Shown piece by piece: positions 25,074 through 39,674 of a stretch of DNA of 64,000 nucleotides. Position 1 is the stretch's first letter; each line of letters opens with the position of its first letter. The translations under genes were made by a program, and so were the position numbers. Under the pieces are notes generated by a model, which saw nothing but the letters and a program-made list of their open reading frames with translations, searched no databases and had not been told where the DNA came from. Source of the DNA: Apostichopus japonicus. Taxonomy: Eukaryota; Echinodermata; Holothuroidea; Aspidochirotida; Stichopodidae. Where the stretch lies: positions 1,490,501-1,554,500 of the forward strand of contig NC_092570.1 of the NCBI RefSeq assembly GCF_037975245.1, read 5' to 3'.

Positions 25074-25143
25074 CCCACCAGTTAGCTCAACAGACAGCTT
25101 TGTACCTATAAGGGAGTTGTCGCAGGTTCGAATCTGTGGTGGG
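25074..25143 (+). mobile_element. tRNA-like sequence (SINE head or tRNA relic)
   Basis: It opens with CCCACCA and closes with TGGTGGG, a perfect 7-bp acceptor stem. Inside are an A-box-like TTAGCTCAACAGA and a B box GGTTCGAATC. The anticodon arm does not fold well and the T stem needs an 8-nt loop, so it is not called a working tRNA. The tandem array at 25180 follows directly. Confidence 0.5.
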
Positions 25144-25179
25144 TCATATAAAACTAGTATAGAAAAACTACTTTTATCC

Positions 25180-25640
25180 ATGGGCAAGACTAACTGGATT
25201 AGTCAAGTGACTGCTGGACTAATCATTTAGGTCGCTTGACAAAAAGCCTGGTCGATAGAGCATTGTTGAAAGACTAGCAAAAACTGGTCATGTGACTAAT
25301 TGAATAAGTCAATTGACATCTTGACTAATCGTTTAGGTCGCTTGACTAAAGCCTGGTCGATAGAGGCATAATTGAATGACTAGTAAAAACTGGTCATGTG
25401 ACTAATTGAATTAGTCAACTGACATCTTGACTAATCGTTTAGGTCGCTTGACTAAAGCCTGGTCGATAGAGGCATAATTGAATGACTAGTAAAAACTGGT
25501 CATGTGACCAGGTTTACTTAGTCATATGACCAGAACTATTTGGTCACTGGACCAAAAGTTAGTCAAGTGACTAGAATTAATTGGTCGATAGAAGCATTGT
25601 CTGGACTAATGTACTCTAGTCATCTTGACTAGATTATGTT
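25180..25640. repeat. 106-bp tandem array of TAGTCA/TGACTA half-palindromes
   Basis: CTGGTCATGTGAC recurs at about 25284, 25390 and 25496, exactly 106 bp apart, with a partial unit before and a diverged tail after. Most of each unit consists of imperfect inverted pairs centred on 1-4 bases, such as TAGTCAAGTGACTG, AGTCAATTGAC, GTCATATGACC and AGTCAAGTGACTAG, joined by GGTCGATAGA. Either strand could fold into a row of small hairpins. No ORF or known element explains it. Confidence 0.85.
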
Positions 25641-25644
25641 TACA

Positions 25645-27390
25645 GTGTACTGACCTCGTCGACGACTAGTTAAGGAAATTTGATGTCAAAATGTGATTTT
25701 TTAGACCAATATAGACGTTCTTTTGTCAAAATATTATAAACACTGGCACTTGTTTGTGGCCATCCTACCAGCAGTTGTGTGAGCATCGGGTTTGCTTGTA
25801 AACTTTTGAAGAAAATTATGTTGAAGGTTTTACTCAACACCCTATCCTTCTTTACAAAAGAGTTGTTAGGGAACTCCGTTTCAACGTAGTACACTTTCTG
25901 CTTCTTAGCAACAGTTTGTAGTCACCTATATATAAGGGTTTCCCCAGCAACGCCGCCGGTGATGACGTCAGCCACTATAGGTCCACAGTAGCATTAATGT
26001 AGGCCTATACAATACATACATATTAATATATTTGTACCGTATACTCTTTGGTGAGTGGACCAGAGTGAGTGGTTAAGTAAGTTATAATTAGAGCACGCCC
26101 CTCTCGACCCGGCATATATCACAGACAGGAACAAAATCCATCCATCCGGATGTAAACTCATCAGCATAATGCTTGAATAAAACGGAACATTAACCCAATT
26201 TGGTCAAAAAAATGTGACGTTCTCTTAACACACTCGAGTGGGTTAGTAAAGAACACTTCTCTGATTTGCCAGAACACGTATACAAATACGAAAAACTTTG
26301 AAGTAAATGGGGAGTTGTTTACAGAGCAATAGAAATGTCAAATGCCTTTACATAACGTCCACTAGCTTTCAATCTCGAAAAAAATAACGAATGGACAGGA
26401 GTTTTTCTTTTTCTTCTGGCAAGTAATGGCCATACATGTACTTAAACATGAAGTGTATGCGTTCCCACAGTTATAAACGTCATCACATAAAAAGTTTGGA
26501 TAAATTCTTTGAACATGTTAAAATCAATGAAATCAACTTTAAACTCTCTCTCTCTCTCTGTACGGTATACCACCTAACGGCTGTCACAATCCTACCACAA
26601 CAACAAGCTTTAGGGCAATTCACATTACACCCCCCCCCCCACCTCCCACACACACCCCTTCAAAGTTTTAATACACATAATTATTATTTATACTACATCA
26701 CACACGAACCCATGTTTAGCTTTACACTATACAGTGATTTCAATTCTCTTACACCATATGACGAAAGTAAAGTATTAAAAAGATATCTTCGAATAGTAAA
26801 TTTACCTAAATGAACACAGAAAGTTGTGTTCAAGAGGCGACATAATTTCCTTTAACTGACTACGCATATGCTATAGTCTCAATACTGCAACACACAAAAT
26901 GTTTATGTGGGTTTGCAGAAGGTCATTACAAGAAATCATGTTTTTATGTTGCTTTATCAGATATATAGACACTTCGAAAGTCTTGACATTTGTAACTCCT
27001 GGGAGAATAATACCCTGTACTTTTTATAACGTCGTTAAAAAGAAAGGGTCCCACAGTGTAAGCTCGCTTTGTAAACTAACAGTACCGTATACGTCCTACA
27101 TATAGTAAACTAAACCTATTAAACGAGAAATCATTTTACAATACACTGGATAACAATAAATAACCAAATCGTCAAAAACGGATTTCTGTTTTATCAAATA
27201 TATGGTTATACTTCTAGCAAGGCTTGTTTCTATACCGTTCTACGGATACGTCTAGCTGATACTCAAAACTGGTAACGAAACAAAAGCTTGATTTTAAAAG
27301 GTTTATGGATTTTCAGCCAGGAACTGAAACTCCAAACTGCAAAAGTCATCAATTACAGTTAACGTCATGAATATCAATCAATAACTACGC
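25645..27390. other. No gene recognised
   Basis: The 125-codon frame at 26436 contains a (CT)n tract and a C run and has no domain or splice partners. Confidence 0.5.
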
Positions 27391-27391
27391 A

Positions 27392-27490
27392 CACACACAC
27401 ACACCCATATATATATATATATATATATATCTGTATATAAATCTGTATATATATATATATATCTGTATATATATATATATAAATATATTG
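27392..27490. repeat. (CA)n and (TA)n compound microsatellite
   Basis: A short (CA)n tract at 27392 passes into TA tracts broken by CTGTATATA units that recur four times. Confidence 0.85.
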
Positions 27491-27494
27491 CACC

Positions 27495-30400
27495 GGAGAA
27501 ATTTCTAACTATTTCCTATTAGTAGTTAGCTGACATGGTGAACATAGTGTGGTTTACCACGTGATCACACATTTCTCTTGAGACGGAGGGGTGGGGGGGG
27601 GGGGGGCTGGGAGGTCGTTTAATATTTAGATCAATAGTTTTATATTCAGCAAAAAGAACATTACAACAGAGATCGATGTCCGGTAAGAAAATAGGCCCAA
27701 TAGATGGGATATCCTAGAAACCAACGTATTGACCTAAATAATACAAACATTTCACTTTTCTGGTATTGATGATTTTGTCTTAACCATTTACAACTTCTAT
27801 AGGTACAGCTTTTCGAAGCAAAGTGTAATAAAATCACCAAATTAATCACGACAGAAACCTACACCAGGACGATCACATCCACCCTCCCCCCCCCCCGCCC
27901 TCCCTCCTTCCCTCCAACCACTGAACCCCCATCTCTCTTGAGGACGTGGGGCGATTGTGATCCAAAAAAAGTAAAAAGTAAAAAGAAAGACAGTAAGACT
28001 ACCACCCTGTGAGCCCAATGGGTGTTATAAGTACTACTTAAATATACGTTTCCTCCCCTCTCTTGCCTCCCATCCCATCCCCTCCCCCCTTCCCCTCCCC
28101 TCCTCTCCCCTCTCCTCCCCTCCCCGCAATCAGAAACAGGGAAGGTCTATATACAAAAATGATGTCCTTTCATTAGGTTAGTTATACAACCCTATGTTTT
28201 ATGGTTCGACATTTAATTGCATATGTAGACCTACCCATGTTCAGAACGATTCGCGAGCTGAATCTTGTGCTAAACTCCCTTGAGTGTCAGTAAGCTATAC
28301 GTCAGATATTAAATCAAATCGAATTAACTTTCCCTTGAAAGTATCATTTTACAACCCACTATAGGCGATATGTCTTTCTTTTATCTTATATTTAGTAATA
28401 TCTTGTTATCGCTGAAATTGATGGCATCTCTGTTTCCTCTATCATATCCGACATTTATCAATTAATGGGATTATTACTATAAAGCTTCTGTCGAAAATTA
28501 TCTCTGCTGGTATCCTAGTATAACATCTATAATATGTATATGCACCGATATAATGTAGGCCTATACTTTTCTTATGGTTTAACATATCCCAGAAGCTGCA
28601 ATCGTTTTCCCATCATAAAAAAAAGGTCAAACATATCAGCTTTCGAACTCCACAGAGAATACCTTAACATGAAACAACCATTACTCTATCTCTCTACCGT
28701 GACTTTTCTTTTTAAAAGGTATAGATAAACAATAAACATATATTTGTACCAAATCGTATTATGCATAGTCACAGATTCGTTGTAGTGATTGGCAAAAACA
28801 AAAACAAAAAAACTCAAGATTCTTCTGTGATGTTTTTGTTTGAATTACTGTGTTTTTTTTTCTCCCTTTTCTACGGTGTTGTTTCGATGTTGGATAAGAA
28901 TTCAAGTGTGCGATTATCTTATGTAGGTTGATAAATCAGAGATATAAATGATAACGTTGTATATGTATACTAATTCAATCAGGTTTCTTGCATTATGCGA
29001 CGGTTCGTACAGGTGATCTATCTACCAGTAGGCTATAGATCTGCGTTATATATAAGACAGTGTGTAGAAATTACGTGTTTCAGTGTTAGGCTATATAAGC
29101 CTACATATATTTATCTTGTAAAGTAACGTTAACTAATACGTTCACAACTAGTGTGTAATCGCTTCACCAAGCACATTTATGTTTATGCAATACAGTCTCC
29201 CAATAGACCATGCGCAGTCATTGTGCAGCTGTACAGCTGCTGTGTAGGGTTATGGACATGCGCAATGAGATGTTCATCTCGTTTGAACTTGAACAAGTTA
29301 AAGAGACGGAAGGTATTGACTTCATGTAGAAGTACGGCAAATAATTCAAAAGAAACTTCAAAATCTGTTCTGAGTCTTAAATCAGTTTCCAACCCCCCCC
29401 CCCACCTCTTCAAAAACAAAAAGGAAAAAAAGACGGGACTGTCCCCTATCTTTAGTATCAAACAGAAAATATTTCTTTGACATGAAGCTCCACTTTCGAG
29501 GAATATCACGATACTTTGTAGAACCTATGTACCCTTGTATGAACAGAGGCGCCAGCCTACAGGTCGGATCTAGCGGACGATTATGTCACACTTTGTCTCC
29601 CAGACAGGTTTTGACACATTGTTATAATGACATGAAAAGAGAAACACATGGAAACATTTCAAAAGTTTCGACTTTATCTACTTTATATGAAACGAGACAT
29701 ATGCAACGTGACTTGCATTGTTATTGGATTGTATTATAGAATGAAACATAGATAATAATGAAAATAAAAAATAAATAATATCAGCTTAAAACGTTATCAT
29801 TAAAACGTCATAACTGATAATATGTGGTAACTGTTATCATCAAGATTAATTAATTAATAAGTTAAAAGAAATATTGAAGTGGTTAAAGCTCATTGTTGAC
29901 TTAAAATTACTGGAAATTTTCTACATGTTTAGGTCAAAACCATGCACATCCTTATAACTTTCTTTATGGTGAAAGCACAATTTTGTTTTTAAATTGTCAT
30001 GTTTTAACGCAACTGGCAACAGCAGAGTAAGTGATGTCATCATTTCAAATGAGCTGAAAGTGTTCTTGTTCTTCTCTGTAATGTGTATCATTTATGAAAA
30101 TGATGAAAGTGATACATTCACAAACAAACTATATAACTGTAAAATTGTCCGCCAACAGGAAGTTTTCTTGACACAAACTTTGGGATTAAAAATTGAACTG
30201 TAAGATAATATGTAAAAGCAGATGAGTTCCAATTAAGGAGTTGTTAAATAAAGTCCACTTTGTTTTCAAATACATTTTAATTGCAAATTAGATTATGTTT
30301 CAATGTTTACCCGTATTAGTGTTGAAAAATATCTCTGCTAAATGTAATAATAGTTACGTTAAAGCAACATATAGACTGTTAAACCCAATGTTTTATATTT
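27495..30400. other. No gene; G and C/T-rich tracts
   Basis: G-rich tract at 27586-27612 and C/T-rich tracts at 27880-27930 and 28052-28128. The overlapping frames at 29.15-29.5 kb on both strands look like chance. Confidence 0.5.
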
Positions 30401-30404
30401 TAAA

Positions 30405-30505
30405 TTAATATATATATATATACCTATATATATATAAATATACCTATATATATATATTTATATATATATATAGATATATATTATATATATATATATATTT
30501 ATATA
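30405..30505. repeat. (TA)n microsatellite next to the LINE end
   Basis: TA tracts broken by CCTATATATA and AAATATACC units, lying about 60 bp beyond the 3' end of the minus-strand LINE fragment. Confidence 0.85.
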
Positions 30506-30559
30506 CAATTTCAGATAGTTCGGAAGAACACAGTTACAAACAAGTCTAAATGATTAAAA

Positions 30560-31215
30560 TACAATAATAAGTAATATTTATATAGCGCATAATCAGCAAA
30601 GCGCTTTACAAATGTAAAACCTAAAAACAAATAGTAACAAAAACCAAAGTATTAAATATATAGAACCAATAAGGCAAAAAATGTAAAAGCCAAAAGCAAC
30701 AATATAAAAAACACACCCGTACTAAAAGATACTAAAAACTAAAACGCATATAGTACCAAAAAAACTCAGAAGTAGTATACATGGTAAATTAGATTAAATC
30801 ATAGTCAATGTTTAAATATAAATATGTATGAGAAACATATATAGTACAGTAAGACAATTATTGTAAAAGCCTAAAACAGATAGTAATAAACACCAAATAC
30901 TAAACGATAAAAAATAGAACCCTAAACGTAGTAAATAAATAAAAAATACATTTAAAAAAAAATGTTAAGAATTAAGTAAGTAGTTCCAAACGTAGTATCT
31001 ATGCATAATAAAAGTTAAAACACAGTCAATTACACAGTAGAAGCGAGTCTAAAATAATATGTTTTTAAAACAGTTTTAAAAGTGGTAAGAGAACTGCATA
31101 CACGCACAGAGTTCGGTAAGGCGTTCCAATAGGAAAATGTATAAAGATATACACTTTTTAATTTATGTAAATATTTGGCAATTTCAACAGTTAACACTGA
31201 AAAAAGTTTTTTCAT
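30560..31215 (-). pseudogene. LINE C-terminus and 3' end (CR1/L2-like)
   Basis: The minus strand from 31215 reads YTFSYWNALPNSVRVCSSLT and TFKTVLKTYYF and stops at 31030. The pattern WNxLPxxVRxCxSLxTFKxxLK is the common end of CR1/L2-type LINE proteins. The minus-strand 3'UTR ends near 30563 with AGCGCTTTGCTGATTATGCG, then CTATATAAATATT and ATTATTG, a typical LINE 3' hairpin and tail. Only the 3' end was kept, as usual for 5'-truncated insertions. Confidence 0.7.
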
Positions 31216-31326
31216 TGATTATCATCTGTGATAAAGGAAACAAAAAAGTTTATGAATGCAACGCAATGTTGAGACTGTTGATGCAATATTCACTTTGAGG
31301 GCTTGAGAAAAAATATATACGAATTT

Positions 31327-31590
31327 TGTGTAAAAGTAAGTTGGCCTGACGTTTCGATCCTAGCAGGATCTTCTTCAAAGGCTAAATGACAAGTAACAGT
31401 AACAGAAGGGACAAAAACACACACAGAATACAGACAGCTTAATGAGCATGGTGAACACAAAGAGATAGATGTAAGGGGATTAGTAGACAAGGGATGGAGA
31501 GAAGAAAGAAAGAAACCAACAGGGGAAGATCTTCCCCTTTGAAGAAGATCCTGCTAGGATCGAAACGTCAGGCCAACTTACTTTTACACA
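31327..31590. mobile_element. Perfect 55-bp inverted repeat, Penelope-like element fragment with hammerhead-like core
   Basis: 31327-31381 is the exact complement of 31536-31590, separated by 154 bp. The repeat contains TTGAAGA, then GATCC-TGCTA-GGATC, then GAAACGTC. This is close to a hammerhead layout (CUGANGA, stem II, GAAA), as found in terminal repeats of Penelope-like retroelements, but the first core C is T. The spacer is purine-rich and codes for nothing visible. No reverse transcriptase is found nearby. Two opposed terminal repeats or a foldback are possible. Confidence 0.5.
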
Positions 31591-31599
31591 TTCTCTACA

Positions 31600-34229
31600 C
31601 AAGTTTGCTAACAGTTTGATTTTATTTTGATACGAATTTTAGCAGTCTAAACCTTTTTTTCTTATCCCTGTATCATGCTCCTTTAAGCTGCTGTTGATTA
31701 TGTTTGCGTCAACTTCACATCAATGTTTTTACCAATCATACAAATGATGTTACTCAAACTATGATTGAAATTTCGATCAGGCTAACAGAAGCTGCTAGCA
31801 TTTTCCCTCAGAGAGCTTAAATTAGCGGTTAGATAACGTTTCTGTGCGATTTTGACAAATTTCATTGTTCAGACATATATCTGTAGATGCATCAAGTATA
31901 TTAGTCATATATCTGTACATGCAGAAACCCATATGAAAACCCGCAAGACATGTTTTGTTTTCTCTGTTGATTATTTGATAGTTGGATATTTAAGCTAAAT
32001 AAGCTGCAATTCTATAGAATTGTAAATAGGATTATAAGCAGGAAATATCTATACATTTCCTGAAAGGGACTGCCAATTCCATGACGGACTCCGATGAGAT
32101 TATTTGCTTTGACGTCAGTAAATGAGGTGTGGGCGAGTCTTAGGAAATGTATTTTAGTTATGAATGCGTTCTAAAATTAAACATATTTGCGCGGAATGTT
32201 GTCTTCAAATTGGTTAGTAAAGTGGTCTGGTGGAATGCTTTATGATGTACAGTAAACAGCTTCTCATCGAGTTGGGGATAGTGGAGGGAGCTGGAAGACT
32301 GGGTAGAAGGGATGGGGAGGCGAGGGGGGGGTGTGACAGAAGGAAGTTGTGAGAATGGACAAAGTATTTTGTAACATTAATACTTGCACACATGCATGTA
32401 TCAATGAACGAGCAATGTAATTTTTACAGTATTGCATATACATCACGGTATGTGTCAAAGATAGGTAATTACAATTGCTTCCTTTAATATTGTTGGTAGC
32501 GTCTGTTGAATTGCTTGCTTTATCTGATATATGGCTGAGTTTGTCGTGGGGATACGGGGATGAGGGGGGGGGGTAGGAGAGGGCGAGCTGCAAGAGGAGA
32601 GAGCTATAAAATATGTTTTTACTTTCATACATACATGATAGCGAGTGACACGAAAAGTATTTTGTACAGTAAAATAGGATTTGTAAGATCAAACAATTTT
32701 CTGTAGAAATTTTTCCTTTAAGATGTTTGCAAGGGTGTTTTTTTTATTGCATTATCGGGTAGGGCGGCCTGAACAGATTTTTTTTAATCAAGGAATAGGG
32801 TCGTGGGTGGGGGGGGGGCGAAAGGAGGACGCGAGTGGAGTGACAATGATTCGAAGGAATGTCTTTCTGTTAAGAAGAAACGTTTACGATAGCAATCTTG
32901 AGAAGTGTTTAATCTGAAGCATTGTGGAATTGAAAACATTTATCAATTGGAAGCATGCAAGGTGCGAGTCTTTATGAGGAGGGGTGGGGGTCTTTGTGAG
33001 GAGGGGTAGGGGAGTGACTTAAAGAAAAGAAATATTTTCGTGAAGTTTTTTCATTCACATTGGTATGTGAATTTTACTAATTTTAATTAAGTTATATATT
33101 ATATTATATTAGATTCTTATATATAAAAGTAAACACTGCGGTTCTCCCGAATTAAGAAGTCGTACCATGTGTGGACTGGAATTCAAGTCGGTTTTATTCC
33201 CGCAATTTTACTCACTTTGATGAAAAATAACGAACATTCCTATAACCTAGTGAAGGTGGAAGGCGAATTGACAATGTTTGCTTTGAAAGATACACATATG
33301 GAAATGTTTTTTTTTCTGAAGTCTTAACGTCATTGGTCAAGTGATGTGTGACGTCACCACATTGGTCGTCATTGCATTTAAATACGTCGACAAAATATTG
33401 ATCACGTGACTGTGCGTCGTTTAAAACAGACATGCACAAATTTCAACAACTTCACTATTCACTCACACCCAAGAACCAGAATTCTCTTTTGACCATAAGA
33501 ATTAAGTCTTCATACAGAAGAACAAAGTTATCATTAAAGAAGATGAGATTCCCCCCCCCCCCCCCAAGGAAAGATGATAATATATATATTTTTTAAATAG
33601 GATCTGAGGATTTCCGATCATTTCAAAAAAAATTTCGAATGACATTTATTACTACTTGGTGGATTTAAACAGGCCCAACTCTGCTCTTACGAATTTAATT
33701 ACAATTAAAATTAATTTAACACGTTTCAAAGATGAAATAAAGAACATGTTTCTTCTGTTGTATTCATTTTCGTTATTCCTCTTTGAAACTTTCAATTGAA
33801 GATTAATCAAACCAACCACATCAATCATTTCTGGAATATTTTATTTTCTATTTTGAATCTTAAAATCAAGCTTGGCCATTCTCATGTGCACAGATTCAAT
33901 TTAACATTCAATTCACAGCAGTACACTTTTGAGAAATGAATCGAGTGTTCTAGTATACACGTGCGAAGAATCAGTAACGTGGATAGTGCACTCTCCAAAA
34001 TATACGGGCATAAAACAAAATGGCTGCATATGTAGGGCTCTCGTGACACAAGGTGGGTGAGTAGAGTTAAAGCGATGTTCTGGTGGCAGAAAAAGGGTAT
34101 CAGAAAAGCTCACATTGTTTGTTGAAACTATTATCTTATCCCTGCCTCAAAAGGATGTTTTTCATGTAAATTACAAGCTCTGAAATATTCACTGATCTGG
34201 TTTGCCTTTATCTGTGAGTCACGAATTAA
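31600..34229. other. No gene; several purine-rich G tracts
   Basis: G-rich tracts near 32270-32330, 32535-32600, 32805 and 32975-33015. No coding pattern. Confidence 0.5.
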
Positions 34230-34655
34230 CTTAACGTTATCAGTTGATTTGATTTATTTATTTGATTTTCCACAGATAATAAATATGTATATGTGGAGGG
34301 AAGTCCTGTAAAAAGCCAATACAGGCTTAACAAGGTAAAGGACTCCCAAGAAAGAAAGTAAAAAGAAAATACATATATACATAAATGTAAATATAATTAA
34401 TGTCTTAATGAGGAATAATTAATAACATACAATATAAACGATGTATCAATACTGAGAAATTACTTCTTTTTTTAGCGTTTTTCTAAATGTTACTTTAGAT
34501 GGTTTAGATTTTATAGTAGCATTTAGAGAATTCCATGTCCTCATAGCACGATTCTTTAAACTTAGCGTACTGAATGTTGTATTACATAAGTTGTGGTGTG
34601 CTTGACTGGCACTTCTAGTGCGGTGACTATTGTAACAATTGTAAACAGTCACATG
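34230..34655 (-). pseudogene. LINE C-terminus and 3'UTR
   Basis: The minus strand reads YNCYNSHRTRSASQ, FSTLSLKNRAMRTWNSLNAT and KVTFRKTLKKEVISQY before a stop. The layout NxHxTRxxS, F-S-x-x-x-x-x-x-A-x-x-x-WNSL, then TFKKxLKK is a standard C-terminal tail of non-LTR reverse transcriptases. The 3'UTR follows to about 34245 and ends in an AAATAAATAAATCAAATC-like tail. It is 5' truncated. Confidence 0.6.
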
Positions 34656-34697
34656 TTATCATTCATGGAAGACCATGTTGTATATGCGATAATAAGG

Positions 34698-34859
34698 GGT
34701 TAATCAACGGTCTAGCGTGCGTTACTCACAGGATTAATGCACGATCGGGGGATAATGCAAGCGATGCACGAGGGCGAAGCCCGAGTGCATCCAGCGATAG
34801 CATTAACACCCGGAGTGCATTAATCATGTGAGTAACGCACGCTAGACCGTTGATTAACC
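34698..34859. mobile_element. 162-bp near-perfect palindrome (foldback or MITE)
   Basis: Outer arms of 45 bases (from GGTTAATCAACGGTCTAGCG to GATTAATGCAC) match their complement with one change. Inside lies a weaker inverted stretch that meets at GGGC-GAA-GCCC near 34777. Part of the arm (CGTGCGTTACTCACAGGATT) recurs at 34971. A second inverted pair, TCGTTCATTCATAC, lies at 34860 and in complement at 35044-35057. So the palindrome may be one end of a larger inserted structure spanning about 34.70-35.06 kb. Confidence 0.75.
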
Positions 34860-35059
34860 TCGTTCATTCATACACTACCATTTGTGTGGGGGGGGGGGGA
34901 AATCATAAAACAAAACATTTTTGGTTACATATAACCAAAGATTTATTAAAGTGATGCCCAGTAATTTTACCGTGCGTTACTCACAGGATTAACCACGGTC
35001 AGCTGACCTGAATGGACCAATAGGATTTAGGAATCTTTACTAAGTATGAATGAACGAAA

Positions 35060-39132
<4,073 letters not shown>

Positions 39133-39588
39133 TGTTCGAGACTCCAAGAATAGGAGGACTCAATCTTGTACCGTTAATATTATCTATTGTAGTAGATTTC
39201 TAAAGTGGTATATTCATGGTACAAGTATACTAACCGGTAATTATGAGTACAGGTAACACTACTAGTATAACATGTTCTAAAGTAGAATCTAACAATATTC
39301 TAAATCTTTGCAGGAAAATAAATCAATACCAGTTGGTCTCATTCACTTCTATATTGTTCTCGGTCACTAGATACTTTTAGTAATAAAACTTTGTTTATAC
39401 AATTGTTTTAAAGAAAAAACTAATTAATTGGCTACTAAACCAGTTACTTGCCTATAAACTCAGTTCATTTGACTTTTGCCGAACATTTCTGATTTTCTCA
39501 ATGTGTTTTTCGTCCTTCAAAAGCAAAAGCAAAACTTCATCAGTCTTACATTGCCGACGGAAATCAAGTAAGTAATTTTGCACTCTGC

Positions 39589-39591
<3 letters not shown>

Positions 39592-39670
<79 letters not shown>
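39592..39670. repeat. (TA)n microsatellite
   Basis: Pure TA of about 77 bp. A further short tract lies at 39893-39914. Confidence 0.92.
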
Positions 39671-39672
<2 letters not shown>

Positions 39673-39674
39673 TA

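Noticed and set aside
25074-25143. Functional tRNA gene
   Set aside because: Acceptor stem is perfect but anticodon and T arms do not fold normally.
25180-25640. CRISPR array
   Set aside because: The 106-bp units are joined without spacers of unique sequence and the context is animal nuclear DNA.
29151-29509. Overlapping 108- and 109-codon frames on opposite strands
   Set aside because: No domain, homopolymer C and A runs inside, and mirror-image open frames suggest chance.
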